Shown here in pieces: positions 11,485 to 21,484 of a stretch of DNA of 64,000 nt. The notes under the pieces are model-generated. The model had not been told where the DNA came from and searched no databases. It saw only the letters and a list, made by a program, of their open reading frames with translations. Source of the DNA: Symsagittifera roscoffensis (taxonomy: Eukaryota; Xenacoelomorpha; Acoela; Convolutidae). Position numbers and translations under genes: made by a program. The stretch is taken from assembly GCF_963678635.1 (NCBI RefSeq), contig NC_087065.1, positions 14,452,019 to 14,516,018 on the forward strand, read 5' to 3'. How positions within the stretch are numbered: position 1 is the first letter of the stretch; each line of letters begins with the position of its first letter.

Positions 11485-12206
11485 AAAACATAGAATTACT
11501 TTGGAAGCAGAGGCCAGAAATAGGAGGCGTAGCAGCTTTGCCTCCGGCGGCGCCACATATACCTTGAAAGTACTTATGCTTCTTGGTGACGAGGGCGACG
11601 GAGAAGCGGCACGTGGACCCGGAAAACCTAGTCTTGTCTTTGACGAGATTGAGAGACTTCCTTGTGGAATGGGAAGTGAAGGAACTCTCGCTTCCAGTGT
11701 ACGATCCGAACCGAGGACGACTGGATCCACGGAAGTTGTATATGCTTTGATACACGTAATCTTCTCTGATACTAATATACCAGTATACTTACATAAGAAA
11801 TATTATTGAAGTATAGGTTGAGTTTAGGTTGCATGCAGGAAGGCGTCATACTAAAGGTGTTGTGTTGATATGTGTGTTATGTCATGTTATGTGTTATATT
11901 ATTAAGACCCTAGGTAAGACGGAATTAGTGACCATGAATAACCGAATGACGATCTTAGGAGTAGATCCGAAGTTTGGACTGTCCATTCTTAGGTCGAATT
12001 CCAAAATTTTAGCAAAGAATTGATTTGAATAAATTTTAGGATCAAAATCTTTTTATTTGACTGTTTTAAAGAAATTTTAATATAAAATTAGTGTAAAGTT
12101 GACAAATGTGATATTTGCGACCTCTTTTCTAGATCCTGATTGATCATTTAATCATTCACTTGATTTCAATTGATCAAAGAGATAATAGAAGCGAATCCGA
12201 AAGAAC
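11485..12206 (+). other. Gypsy copy A, 3' non-coding and degraded region
   Basis: A short degraded frame (11501-11809) matches the reversed copy B segment 13542-13830. The rest (11810-12206) is AT-rich and matches copy B at about 13145-13400 in reverse, including a TTCTAGATCCTGATTGATCA block near 12127-12146. No gene is recognised. Confidence 0.5.
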
Positions 12207-12662
12207 ATGGGCAACTTTGATTTGAACGAGTACATTGACCTGGCAGAGGCATACGTAGGACCGATGATAGATGCGATCTATCGTCGGCTGATGGATCGAG
12301 ACTTCGCTCTGGAGGACCTAGAGGTAGTCATGTTGCTGGCCGCCTTAATAAACATCTTGGGGTATGATAACTGTGGAGACCGCCCCACTGAAAATGGATT
12401 GATGGCAGCATACGGAGAGAGGGGAGTACTAGACCGCCCAAACATGAGAGTGATGAGGTGGAGAAACGGGGCTCTCTCAGGAAGTGACTTGGCGAACGAG
12501 CCTGGATCGGGAAGTTCGAGGACCTACCAACCAGGTGAGATACCTTTACCCACCAAGCCTAGGCCTGGATTGAGGAGGATGCATCAGGAATTGAACAGCG
12601 AGGCTGCCTCGTCTAGTTCACAACTGAGAGCAGCTGTGCCACCAAAGAGGACGAGAGAGTAG
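12207..12662 (+). CDS. Element-associated accessory ORF, unknown function
   Basis: A 151-codon ATG-initiated ORF (MGNFDLNEYIDLAEAYVGP), helical at the N-terminus, then V-M-R-W-R-N-G-A, a Pro-rich TYQPGE segment and a basic end (PPKRTRE). A clearly related but broken version lies on the opposite strand just downstream (12613-13140). Both versions keep VMRWRNGA, TYQPGE and the RPRPGLR-type motif, which suggests a real protein of this element family. I do not recognise the family. Confidence 0.5.
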   Translation: MGNFDLNEYIDLAEAYVGPMIDAIYRRLMDRDFALEDLEVVMLLAALINILGYDNCGDRPTENGLMAAYGERGVLDRPNMRVMRWRNGALSGSDLANEPGSGSSRTYQPGEIPLPTKPRPGLRRMHQELNSEAASSSSQLRAAVPPKRTRE

Positions 12663-13140
12663 AGGAAGGGTTCGCCTTTCGTTTCGTTTCGTTCAGGCGT
12701 TCCATTGTCTCATTCTTATGCACTTCTTCCACTCTGGGCCTCTTGACAGGCACCGCAACCTTCAACTGTGAGCAAGACGAGGCAGCCTCGTTACTTCTTT
12801 CCTGATGGACAGCTTGATGTCTACTCCTCAGACCGGGCCTAGGCCTGGCTGGGAGAGACATCTCTCCAGGCTGGTACGTCCTTGTGGCTCCATTTCTCCA
12901 TCGCATTACAAGCAGACTTGGGCGATCCGATCCAGCACTCCTTGCTCGCCCCAAGCCGCCATCAGCAAGACTTTCCTGGAGCGGTCCCCACGGTTTTCAT
13001 TCCGTAAGATAATCGTCAGAGCAGCCGTCACCTGGGACATCCTGGGAGTAATCTCTTTCCAGTAGCCTTTGATAGAGCTCGCCTATGACTGGTACTGCGT
13101 ATGCCTCAGCCAACTCCATCAGTTCGTCGAAATTTTCCAT
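12613..13140 (-). pseudogene. Accessory ORF of gypsy copy B, broken
   Basis: On the - strand a start at 13140 opens MENFDELMELAEAYAVP, a relative of the ORF at 12207-12662. A stop near 12995 interrupts it, and the conserved VMRWRNGA and TYQPGE segments lie in the downstream frame (12613-12954). Copies A and B meet here 3' end to 3' end, so this pair forms the centre of a large imperfect palindrome. Confidence 0.55.
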
Positions 13141-13541
13141 TCTAATTAATGAGTTCGATAAGTTAAATTTGCTATAAAGTGAGGTTTAAAGAATAAATTG
13201 ATCAATCAGGATCTAGAAACAAGGTCACGACTATCACATCTGTCAACATTTCTATATTAGAACGTATTTAAAAACATTCGGATAAGAAGATTTTGATCTC
13301 AAAATTTATTAAAAGTCAGTTCAGTCTAAAATATTGGAATCTTGACCTAAGAGTGGACAGTTGGCTCTATTCCTAAAATTATTGCTTGAGCATTTTTGGT
13401 CACTAACCCTTCCAAACACAAGATCCTAATAACATTAAATTATAACACATATCACATCCTAAACTCGGCCTATACTCAACCTATACTCAAATATTACTTC
13501 TTATCTAGATACACTTCTATGTTGGTATCCGAAATGATTAC

Positions 13542-13936
13542 ATGTATCAGCGTGTACAGCTCCCGAGGATGCAGTCGTCCTCGGTTTGGGTCGTACACCG
13601 GAAGCGAGAGTTTTTCACTCCCCTCTCCAGCAAGAAGTCCGTTGTCTCGTCAGGGACAGAACCGAATCTTCAGGGTTCACGTGCTGCTTTTCCGTCGCTT
13701 TCGTCACCAAGAAACATCAGTACTTTCCTGGTATCTGCGAAGCCGCCGGTGGCAAAGCTGGTACACCTCCTATTCCTGGTCTTTGCTTCTACAAAAACTC
13801 TATGTTTTTATGTTCTCATGTAAATCCTGCTGCTAACGCTGTTCTAAAACTCATAACCACGGTGATAGCTATCACACACGTCCTATCTGTAAGTATAAAA
13901 TCGCTGTCTGTTAGTAGTATGTTTTTTGAGTATTAA
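13542..13936 (-). pseudogene. Copy B, 3' ORF remnant
   Basis: The - strand sequence aligns with copy A from about 11400 to 11760, including the SFKTALAT-like end (here SFRTALAAG) and the degraded frame that follows. It is broken by stops. Beyond 13937 homology to copy A is lost. Confidence 0.5.
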
Positions 13937-13989
13937 TTTGGCAAATTCAATTATGACTCTACTACTCTCCCTATATCTGGTTTTTTAGT

Positions 13990-14740
13990 GCCTTCATGTG
14001 TTTCTGCCTCTGAGTCGCTTGTTTTTGTTACAATTTTTCAAAATTTTTCTTTTGATATTTTTTCTGTGGTCGTCCGCGCTTCGGCGTCAATGATCCGGGA
14101 GGCCAGGGGTTGGGGCCCCGGCCGGTCATCATGCTAATAACAACGTTATTATACCAAAGCGTGAAAAAACTCGGGTTCTCGAAAACTTTAGCTAGGATTT
14201 TCCTTAAAATTGGCATATAGGTTCGTAGCGGAGGGAAAATAAGATTGGGAGCCCGCCAAGTTGTTGGTTTTGTTATGGGTTGACCAAAAGGTCAAACGGT
14301 GGACCTTTTTTTTGGCCAAATCACAATTTTTGTCAAAAAGCACCTATAACCCAATTTAGCTTAGGAACTGGCCAAAAAGTCAGGAAAATTGCAAAGATAG
14401 CATAGATTTGGGGATCTAGGGGCGGTTTTTATAGTTCAACCAACCAAATTAATTTTTTGAAAGGAGGGCAGGTTTTTGAGGGCACTTTCGTAAAATTTTG
14501 AAAAAAAAGATGTTCTCGTCAAAATTCGACCTATGTTAAGGAAACAAAAAGCGTTTAACGTCCTCCACTCGGTCTAGTGCAGTAATAAACAATGAAACTT
14601 GATTTTTGAAATTTTGCAAATTTTCCCGCCGAAAACCAATTTTTTGAGTTTTTTGTAAAAAAAAAAGTCAAGGTTCCTGGTCTTTTTTTTGTCATTGATT
14701 GGAGTTCAAAAGATTTGCCACAAAAATAAACTACTGTCTT
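13990..14740. other. Unidentified insertion replacing the integrase region of copy B
   Basis: About 750 bp lie between the copy B 3' ORF remnant and its RNase H-side linker, where copy A has its integrase. The stretch is AT-rich apart from a GC-rich patch at about 14071-14128 (CGCGCTTCGGCG, GGGGCCCCGGCCGG). No ORF is recognised, and I see no clear terminal repeats or target duplication. Confidence 0.4.
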
Positions 14741-15100
14741 TCAATCTTTTTTGTTTTCTTCGTGTTGGCGTCTTGATGGTTTTATCCGTACTTTGTCACT
14801 GACTGTCAGCGATGATATGGCTGTTGCCAATTCAGGGTCATCTCTAGTCACTTCTCTCTCCAACAATCCACCCAGAATCCGCATCAGTTCTGGTGTGACC
14901 TGCATCGTTTTATTTAGCAATGAGAGACGGTTTATGTTCAAACGAGAGAGTTTGTGTTGAACCAGGTTTAAAAGAAGAAGCAACAAATCCAAAGCCAACG
15001 GGTTCTTTTTGGATAAGATTTTCATTTTTGCCGCTTTCTCCACTAGTAATTCAGGGTGTCCCGGAATCGGATGTCTTGATTTATCCAACCATCTCGTCAA
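14741..15100 (-). pseudogene. Copy B, RNase H to integrase linker ORF
   Basis: Related to the ORF at 8133-8432: it begins MTRWLDKSRHPIPGHPEL, and the shared segments TPELMRILGGL and EREVTRDDPE are still readable. The frame is open for 119 codons. It confirms that this linker is part of the element's coding sequence. Confidence 0.6.
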
Positions 15101-15185
15101 GGGAACTGCTTCCTAAGTCTCTTTGTCTGAAAACGAGAATCCTTCCTTGACTTCCTGCTGATTTGCCTGCTTCTGTTCAAATTTT

Positions 15186-15461
15186 TCAGAAAACACAGTT
15201 TTTGTTGAGGCTGTCAGCATTCTGGTGTTTGTCACGCGTCCTGTGCTCGATTATCTTATGGTAGCCAACCAACCTGAATACCCAACGACCATTATAACTC
15301 TGGTCCATCGAGTACGTATTCAACCGAGAAACGGCTCGATTGTCCACACGCAACTTAAAGGGAGCACTCCTCAAGTAGGCGCTGTACTTGTCCACGAGCG
15401 TGACTACCGCAAACATTTCTGCTTTTGTTGCACTGTATTTCATCTCAGTGTCGCTCAACAC
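15186..15461 (-). pseudogene. Copy B, RNase H fragment
   Basis: It has the RNase H C-terminal half: SDTEMKYSATKAEM, FKLRVDNRAVSRL and HQNADSL. Where copy A has a stop, copy B reads through. The N-terminal TDAS part lies upstream (about 15480-15540, - strand) in another frame. Confidence 0.75.
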
Positions 15462-15634
15462 CTTACTGCCGTTCCCCTATTCTAACTTTGCTTCTGATGC
15501 AGTATTCCGGAAATGGCTAGCAATGAAGCATCAGTATCGGGAACAATAATGACTTTCTGTGTGGGAGTGTCTAGCACTGGCGCTTCGCACAGCTCCTGCT
15601 TTATATTCTCGAAGGCTTTATGGACTCTTTCAAT

Positions 15635-16230
15635 TCATTCGAACTTCTTCTCTTTGTTGCGCATCAGTTGCTGCATCGGGTAGACTTTGTCTGCACATCC
15701 TTTTATCTTCCCTTTGTTGCGCATCAGTTGCTGCATCGGGTAGACTTTGTCTGCACATCCTTTTATGAGCTCTCCATAAAGATTCGCAAATCCTAGGAAG
15801 CTCATTTGCTGCGTGTTGGTTTTGGAGGCCTTCCATGTTAACACGGCCTCCGCCGCATCCGGTTCCGGCCTCACGCCATGCATGTCTACCTTCCTTCCCA
15901 GATAATTTATTGAGTCCCTAAGGATCTCACCTTTAGGGGGTTTGCATTTCAAGCCAATTCTCTTTAAGCACTCAAAGACTTCATCGGGTCTGCCAACGTG
16001 GTCTGCCGAGGTGGGTGTCGATATCACTATGCCATCCACGTAGCACATCACGAGATTCCCATATTTGATTGTTATGCTGGTTAAAGCCTGAGCCATTAGT
16101 CTTTAAAGGTCGCCGTCGTTTTGCACATACCAAAAGACATCCTCTTCCAGTTGTACAAAACTAACTCGCATGCAAATCTGGTTTTTTATATGTCCTTTTT
16201 TCGCAGAGCAGCCTGCCAGAAGACAGAACC
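15635..16230 (-). pseudogene. Copy B, reverse transcriptase fragment
   Basis: Gypsy RT palm and thumb are recognisable. The YxDD box at 16031-16042 (-) reads Y-V-D-G, so the second Asp is lost, a different lesion from copy A. The 3' part contains a 60-bp in-frame tandem duplication. The frame breaks near 16100, and more N-terminal RT continues in degraded form to about 16480. Confidence 0.8.
15651..15770. repeat. 60-bp tandem duplication inside copy B RT
   Basis: Two adjacent 60-bp copies (15651-15710 and 15711-15770) match over at least 50 bases (TTTGTTGCGCATCAGTTGCT and onward). The length is a multiple of three, so the frame is kept and a 20-residue peptide is repeated. Copy A has no such duplication. 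Confidence 0.9.
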
Positions 16231-17565
16231 CAGGCCCAGTGTGGTGAAAAACTTGGCATCGCCAAATTTTTAGAGGCTGTCATCTATGCGTGGTTTTGTT
16301 TAGGCGTTCTTTATGGTCAACGCGTTCAGGTAGCGAAAGACGCAACAGAATCTTAGCTGTACCCCTTTCTTCTTAGCCATGACAACCCAACAAGCCAGGT
16401 GACATCGAGGATTCTATCATACCGTATTTGAGCAGCATTTCTATTTCTGCTCATTACGCCTCCAATTTATGAAGTTTCATGCGCCTTGCTCCCTCCCTGT
16501 GGGGAACGGCAGCTTCTTCTAGTTCGATCTCATGCTCGAAGAAATAACAACAAACAATATCCGCTTTTTGTTTTGAAAAAACGTCTGTGTTGCGATTTAA
16601 AACTGCTCTTAGCAACTCAAATTCTCCTTCCCTAATTCCCCTCTTAGATGCATAACTTCTGGCAAAACCGGTTTGTCAGACTCTAATTCATATGGCGAGG
16701 GGCGTTCATGAAAATTAAAGCAACTCGATAAGCTGTCAACTGTTTCAGATCTCATTGAAAAAAAATTATTTAAAGGTTTCAATTCATTAATCCTTTTTCA
16801 AACCAGATCTTTATTTACAAGAGTTGGACAGTCTTTTAATCGATGCTTCTTCAGGTTTGGCGTTTCTTCATAGTCCTTCATCATTGGTAAGGCGTAGCCA
16901 AGTTTTCTTCCACGCTGTATTGAAACCGTTGTTTCCCTTGTATTCAACAATACCCTCACACACAGCCCATTTCTTGTAACGGAAACGCTCCGGCCTAAAA
17001 ACACTGAACTGTAACTGCTCGGGCTGAGTACAAAGCAAACATGCTAGCTATCACTCAATGTATTTAAATTTTTCATCCTAAAATTCGCTCCTAATGCCTG
17101 CCTGGGCTGTAAATTTAGTTTTCTGTCTAAAAAATTTGGTATCCTAATCTCATCAGTTATTACCGTATTTACAGATTGCTTAACGTAATTCCTGTGTGGA
17201 TTCCTAATCCTTATCAGTCCATTTAAGGTCTATCATCACGTCAAAATTTCCGACGAAGTCGCGACCCAAGATGAACTGATTCGAATCGTCTAGGTTCCCA
17301 CCACGAGAAAATTCATCCAGATTTTCTGTCCTCACATGTCAAGAACTGATATTGGAGTTCTCCCAGCCATGTAGATCGCTCCGCGGCTCGCGGATGCTAA
17401 TCTTGAGTTCGTCGGTATCAGGTCCTCCTTGGTGAAGCCCATCCTTTCCCATGTCTTTATCGGCATTACACTGACTACTGCTCCTGTGTCTAGAAGTCCT
17501 GTTACTTCGATCTTCCTTCTATCAGATGTGCAGTATCATCCGCTTCGTATCCAATGTGTACCGCA
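16231..17565 (-). pseudogene. Copy B, degraded RT N-terminus, linker and protease
   Basis: This stretch aligns in reverse with copy A from about 5870 to 7250. The clearest open piece is 16798-17004 (-), which matches copy A's FLGRSVSVTRNGLCV-type linker. The protease DTGA region lies near 17480-17510 (-). Multiple stops and frameshifts make it non-coding. Confidence 0.6.
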
Positions 17566-17571
17566 TCTTTG

Positions 17572-18486
17572 TGCCAGTCTGTCGTTTTTGGAAGTTTGGC
17601 CTTGATTTTGGGAAGAAAAGTGACTTTTGAAAAGTTCAAATCGACCATGTCATGCTCAAGTTTCTCGCGACAACTGAAAATCAAAATTATTTCAATCAGA
17701 AGATCCGAATCAAAGTTGCAGGAAGGTCGATAAAAATCATACCACAGTAAAATTGCGAATTTTACTGAAATCATCAGTTCAAGCAGAGCTGTCTTGTTCC
17801 TGACAGAAAGCATCGCGAATTCCAACGAGAGTACCATCGCCGGGCAAGAGAGAATCTTGATTGGGCAGGTGGACCAGTCAAGCTGCCCAAAGGTTCGGAA
17901 AACTAAATTTCTGGAATCAAAACTATATATTACCAAAAATTTCTAGAGTTGCGTTACTTATTTTATTTACTTAATTCTAGAGTCGCGTCACTCTCTGAGC
18001 ATTGAAATTAATTTCATGAGTGTGTTTTACACAATTTTGTTGAGATAAGTTGGATTTTAGCTTGATCCTTCTAAAATGGATCAAAGGTCCACGGCTCAAT
18101 GAAAGCTAAAGGTTTACGTAAGCTTTCAACCCTGTTTTTAACGGCGTTCGCGTGTTTTAGGTTTTTAGAGACTTAGCCAGAGGGAAGTTTTAAATTCTAG
18201 AGTGGGAGGTATTTTGGTAGAGGTTTCTCAGCTCTAGCAAAATTTTGTAGTCTCATGTCTTAAGCAAACCGAACTGGCTCCGACTGAATGAGGTATAAAA
18301 GCATAAGAGATAGTGTCCCTGACCCTTGAGCCAATGGTTTTAGTTGAAATTGCACTTTTGTCCATTCTGGTCGAATGTCACATATCATCATTTAGATTAG
18401 TTTATTGTAAAAATCCTGACGATGCGCATAGTTACGAGAACTATTTTTCTTAACCTCGTGTGTGACATAAGCGGAGGACTGTTACA
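17572..18486 (+). repeat. Solo LTR inserted in copy B, with nested Penelope tail
   Basis: The sequence begins TGCCAGTC and ends TGTTACA, interrupts the protease region of copy B, and is flanked by imperfect short repeats (CTTTG / CTTGT). It has a TATAAAA box near 18294. A second copy of the same LTR is at 21733-22636. About 105 bp at roughly 18335-18445 are absent from that second copy and match the 3' end of Penelope-type elements, so a small insertion is nested inside. Confidence 0.7.
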
Positions 18487-18708
18487 CTTGTTCCATCATG
18501 GCGTCAGGACCAATTCTGTGGACCTTCAGCTCTTCTTGGCCCAAACATATTGTCCTAATCGGTCATTGTCTCTAGTGACGTAGGTCTACATATGAACACA
18601 TATCCCATCCACGTTTAGCATCACTTGATTTGGTCCGTAGACTCTACGTAGCGCACGTGAAGTTTCCTTATTCGAGTGCCATCTTGTTAAAAAAGCTCGC
18701 ACAGCTCT

Positions 18709-19080
18709 CTATTCAGAACGTGGCTCTGCTTGTCTCAGATAATCCGCATAAAAATCCAGATGCATTATGGTAAACTCCGAAGTATCACATGGATTCCTGA
18801 TTACCTGATGTCGCGCCACCGAAATTATTGATTGTTTCTTACTTCCATGTGGCACCATCCCGCATGTCTGTCCGGAGATCACATTCAGCTTCATTCTCAA
18901 TTTGCTCGGTGCCTTCGTTTCTTCTACCTCAGATGCTTCAAAAAGGCGTTGTGAACTGATCTTGAGCTCTCTGATTTTCGAGTTTGAGCTTGTTTTTTTG
19001 TTCTGTTTCTCTTGTTGCCAAACCCTGTTGAATTCAATTCAGGGCATCTCTTGCCGCTGCTTTCAAGTTAACCTTAAAGT
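18709..19080 (-). pseudogene. Copy B, gag-protease junction remnant
   Basis: The - strand ORF 18709-18900 matches copy A around 5490-5640 (FTIMHLDFYADYLRQ, copy A LMHLDTYADYLRQ). Upstream of it, to 19080, the sequence aligns with the Lys/Glu-rich end of gag. Homology then stops where a Penelope 3' end intrudes. Confidence 0.6.
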
Positions 19081-19084
19081 CGAA

Positions 19085-19210
19085 GAGATTTTTGCTAAAA
19101 ATTAAGTTTCAAACGTTCTCGTTACTATGCGCATCGTCAAGATTTTACAATAAACTAATCTAAATGATGATATGTGACATTCGACCAGAATGAACAAAAG
19201 TGCAATTTCA
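19085..19210 (-). mobile_element. Penelope-type 3' end fragment, reversed
   Basis: On the - strand this reads TTTATTGTAAAATCTTGACGATGCGCA and then a degraded GAAACG-type core, closely related to the 3' ends of the two larger Penelope copies and to the fragment at 18335-18445. With the latter it shares a tail upstream of the core (TGCACTTTTGTTCATTCTGG), which marks a subfamily distinct from the copies at 19774 and 23403. Confidence 0.65.
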
Positions 19211-19763
19211 AATTGGTAGCCGCTGACCTGGAGAATTGGCAGTTTTGGGGGATTAGCAGTGTTATTTAGACGATTAGACGAATCGTGAAGGTCAGAAGAT
19301 TCGAATTTCTGAAAAATCGATTTGTGACGTCACACTTCCGAGAAACGTCGAAACGGCCATTTAAGAAGAAAACCAGAAGAAAAACAGAACAACGATAGTA
19401 ATGGTGAAAACTAGTACGAAAGAAATAACGACCGACGACAGAGTATTAGCAGAGACCGCTCCGAGTTGTAACGATTGTGTCGCTACAATCGTTACAGAGC
19501 CATTCACGCCAACGGTGAAGGGTGTTCGGACATTGTGTCCAGCCTTCCGGAAAGGAAATCAGGACGTTTTTTCCCCGGATTCAAGAATCCGGAGGGGTCT
19601 CGAGACTTGAACTTAAACTGTTTTATACGAATTTTAGCTTCCTGGTTATGTCCTGAATTGAATTTAATTAACATTCAGATTCATTTTCAGATATTGAGAA
19701 GCTAGGAGTTGAGGGAAAGGGTTGATCCATCTTCGATTGAGATGATGATTTTTATCTACTGAA
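19211..19763. other. Unassigned sequence with leader-like motif
   Basis: No gene is recognised. At about 19572-19598 the sequence AAGAATCCGGAGGGGTCTCG resembles the core of the 25-bp minisatellite unit near 1631, and a CCTTCCGGAAAGG string lies at about 19543. A TGTAACGATTGTG...CAATCGTTACA inverted repeat lies near 19466-19496. This may be leader sequence of another member of the gypsy family. Confidence 0.35.
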
Positions 19764-19990
19764 CAAAAACAATGCCTTGTGTACAGTGCCTTGGATAACA
19801 CTACGCTTATATTGAGTTGGGGCGCAGCTTCTTTAGTTCAGTATAGTCCCTGTATCAAAAACCAACAGATACAGGGACTATACTGAACTATAGAAGCTGC
19901 GCCCCAACTCAGTATAAGCGTAGTGTTATCCAAGGCACTGTACACAGGGTTTTTAGGAGTACATCTAGCTGGGAGCAATTTGATAAGGCT

Positions 19991-20596
19991 ATGGAAACTA
20001 ATAGGGCGCAATGGCTGACAAATCAGTACCCTGAAAATTGGTCCGCAAAGGTGGCTTCAGACGCCTTGTGCAAGATCATCGAGGGTAAAGGCAAGCCCCT
20101 GGATAGTGACAGGGGTTTGTCAGTTCAATCACCAAAGGATGAGAAGCCCCCAATGCTGATGGTGCAATATAGAGGTAACCAGAGCCAATATTTTGCTAAC
20201 AGGTTACGAAAATTAACGAACGTTCAAGTGGTTTTCACCACAAGAAAACTACAATCATGTTTACCATCACTGAAGTCGGCATTTTCTAATGACCTCAAGT
20301 CAAGAGTGGTTTATAAACTGTCATGTAGTGGATGCACTTCCACCTATGTCGGACAAACTGTTCGACATTTGACCACTAGAATTGAGGAACATAAGAAAGC
20401 AGACTCACCGGTAGGCCTCGACCTTCAGCAATGCCAACTTGAGGGAAATAGCGCAGATGTTAGTTGGGAAATTATAGATAGGTCAAACAACCAAACAAAA
20501 TTGCTAACACTAGAGGCAATACATATCAGGAAAGAGAAACCGGGCTTGAACACGCGCGATGAGTTTAGGAGCAGGGAGTTAACACTGAAAATTTAG
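19991..20596 (+). CDS. Penelope GIY-YIG endonuclease fragment
   Basis: A 201-codon frame corresponding to the C-terminal part of the Penelope protein at 25885, differing at a few residues (for example D/H in GL(D/H)LQQC and V/L in the next segment). It has the GIY-YIG-type segment VYKLSC, TYVGQTVRHL and a conserved R-x-x-EH. It has no RT domain, so it is not an autonomous gene; the frame starts from an internal ATG. Confidence 0.75.
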   Translation: METNRAQWLTNQYPENWSAKVASDALCKIIEGKGKPLDSDRGLSVQSPKDEKPPMLMVQYRGNQSQYFANRLRKLTNVQVVFTTRKLQSCLPSLKSAFSNDLKSRVVYKLSCSGCTSTYVGQTVRHLTTRIEEHKKADSPVGLDLQQCQLEGNSADVSWEIIDRSNNQTKLLTLEAIHIRKEKPGLNTRDEFRSRELTLKI

Positions 20597-20862
20597 TCCC
20601 AAATTATTTTTGGTTTTTTATTCAAAACGTACATGTCTAAATTGAAATTATGACGCAAAAACTTCCAGACAAATTAATTTTAAAATGTTTAATTAATTTT
20701 AGAGGTTAAAAGTATTTTAATCTTAATAGTAATTTAGGGGTCAACTGTGATTGGCTAATTTTTTATCATGATGGTTTAGAACTAAATTGTATGTGATTTA
20801 TGGTAAATAACATTTGTAAATTGATGTTTTATCGTCATTTAGAGTAGTTTATTGTAAAAATC

Positions 20863-20890
20863 CTGACGATGCACATAGTTGCGAAAACGT
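20863..20890 (+). ncRNA. Hammerhead-like core in Penelope 3' end (copy 1)
   Basis: It carries CTGACGA followed after 13 bases by GAAAAC, the spacing of the CUGANGA and GAAA strands of a hammerhead ribozyme. The intervening helix is poor (TGCACATAGTTGC). Hammerhead motifs are known from Penelope-like elements. This copy looks degenerate. Confidence 0.35.
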
Positions 20891-20930
20891 TTGAAATTTA
20901 CTTTTTAGCAAAAATTTCTTCAAAAACAAT

Positions 20931-21234
20931 AGTAATATAATAAATGGTAGTAGGCCTGTTTTTAGGAGTGACCTCGTGGTCTGGGGATACTGAGAGCCAG
21001 CCATGAGCTCACTATTTTGCATGTAATTAAGTTAATTTGAGCGTTCTGATCGAAGCCGGAGAACAGTAACGTTTTTGTCGACCCGATGTTAGGAAGACCA
21101 CCAAAAGAACTGGCTTTGGAAGAGACGTTGAAAAACATGTAGAGCTTTGTTTAGACGCGGGCCAGTCGTTTTACAGCTTAGCTTTATTTTCCGTCGATAT
21201 GTACTTCCGGGCGAATGTTACAATAATACATCAA
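20931..21234. other. Unassigned sequence
   Basis: About 300 bp between the right target duplication of the fold-back Penelope copy and a reversed Penelope 3' tail. No ORF or known repeat is recognised. Confidence 0.3.
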
Positions 21235-21480
21235 ATTACAAATGTTATTTACAATAATTCACATACATTCTGGTTCTAAACCGTCACGTTAAAAAATTAG
21301 CCAATCACAGTTGACTTCTAAAGTACTATTAAGATTACAATACTTTTAACCTCTAAATTTAATTAAATTTTTTAAAATAATTTGTCTGGAAGTTTCTGAG
21401 TCATAATTTGGATTTAGACATGTATATTTTAAATAAAAAACCAAAAATTTTATGGGATCAAATTTTCAGTGCTACTTTTT
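21235..21480 (-). mobile_element. Penelope 3' untranslated remnant, reversed
   Basis: Read on the - strand, this aligns with the 3' non-coding tail of the larger Penelope copy (25886-26095), including AACTTCCAGACAAATTA, GAGGTTAAAAGTATT and the GTGATTGGCTAATTTTT block. No coding part is preserved. It splits the gag fragments of gypsy copy B. Confidence 0.7.
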
Positions 21481-21484
21481 AGCA

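Larger units (their letters stand above)
2583..12662 (+). mobile_element. Ty3/gypsy-type LTR retrotransposon, decayed copy A
   Basis: In order along the + strand I see a gag capsid-like region, two CCHC zinc knuckles, a DTGA aspartic-protease motif, reverse transcriptase, RNase H, an HHCC integrase domain, and extra ORFs of unknown role. Protease-RT-RNase H-integrase is the gypsy order, and the RT motifs (YPIPRID, PFGWCNA, ATFQRLM) are gypsy-like. Frameshifts and stops break every region, and the RT active site is mutated. The 3' part meets a second copy in inverted orientation near 12665. No LTR pair was found, so the element ends are uncertain. Confidence 0.88.
19774..20920 (+). mobile_element. 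Penelope-like element, 5'-truncated fold-back copy
   Basis: It is flanked by a 10-bp target duplication CAAAAACAAT (19764-19773 and 20921-20930). The left end is a hairpin: about 82 bp (19776-19857) are the near-perfect reverse complement of about 19867-19950, with roughly three mismatches and a loop of about ten bases. The rest is nearly identical to 25150-26207 of the larger copy and ends with the same GCAAAAATTTCTT. It is therefore recent, strongly truncated and inverted at its 5' end. Confidence 0.85.
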
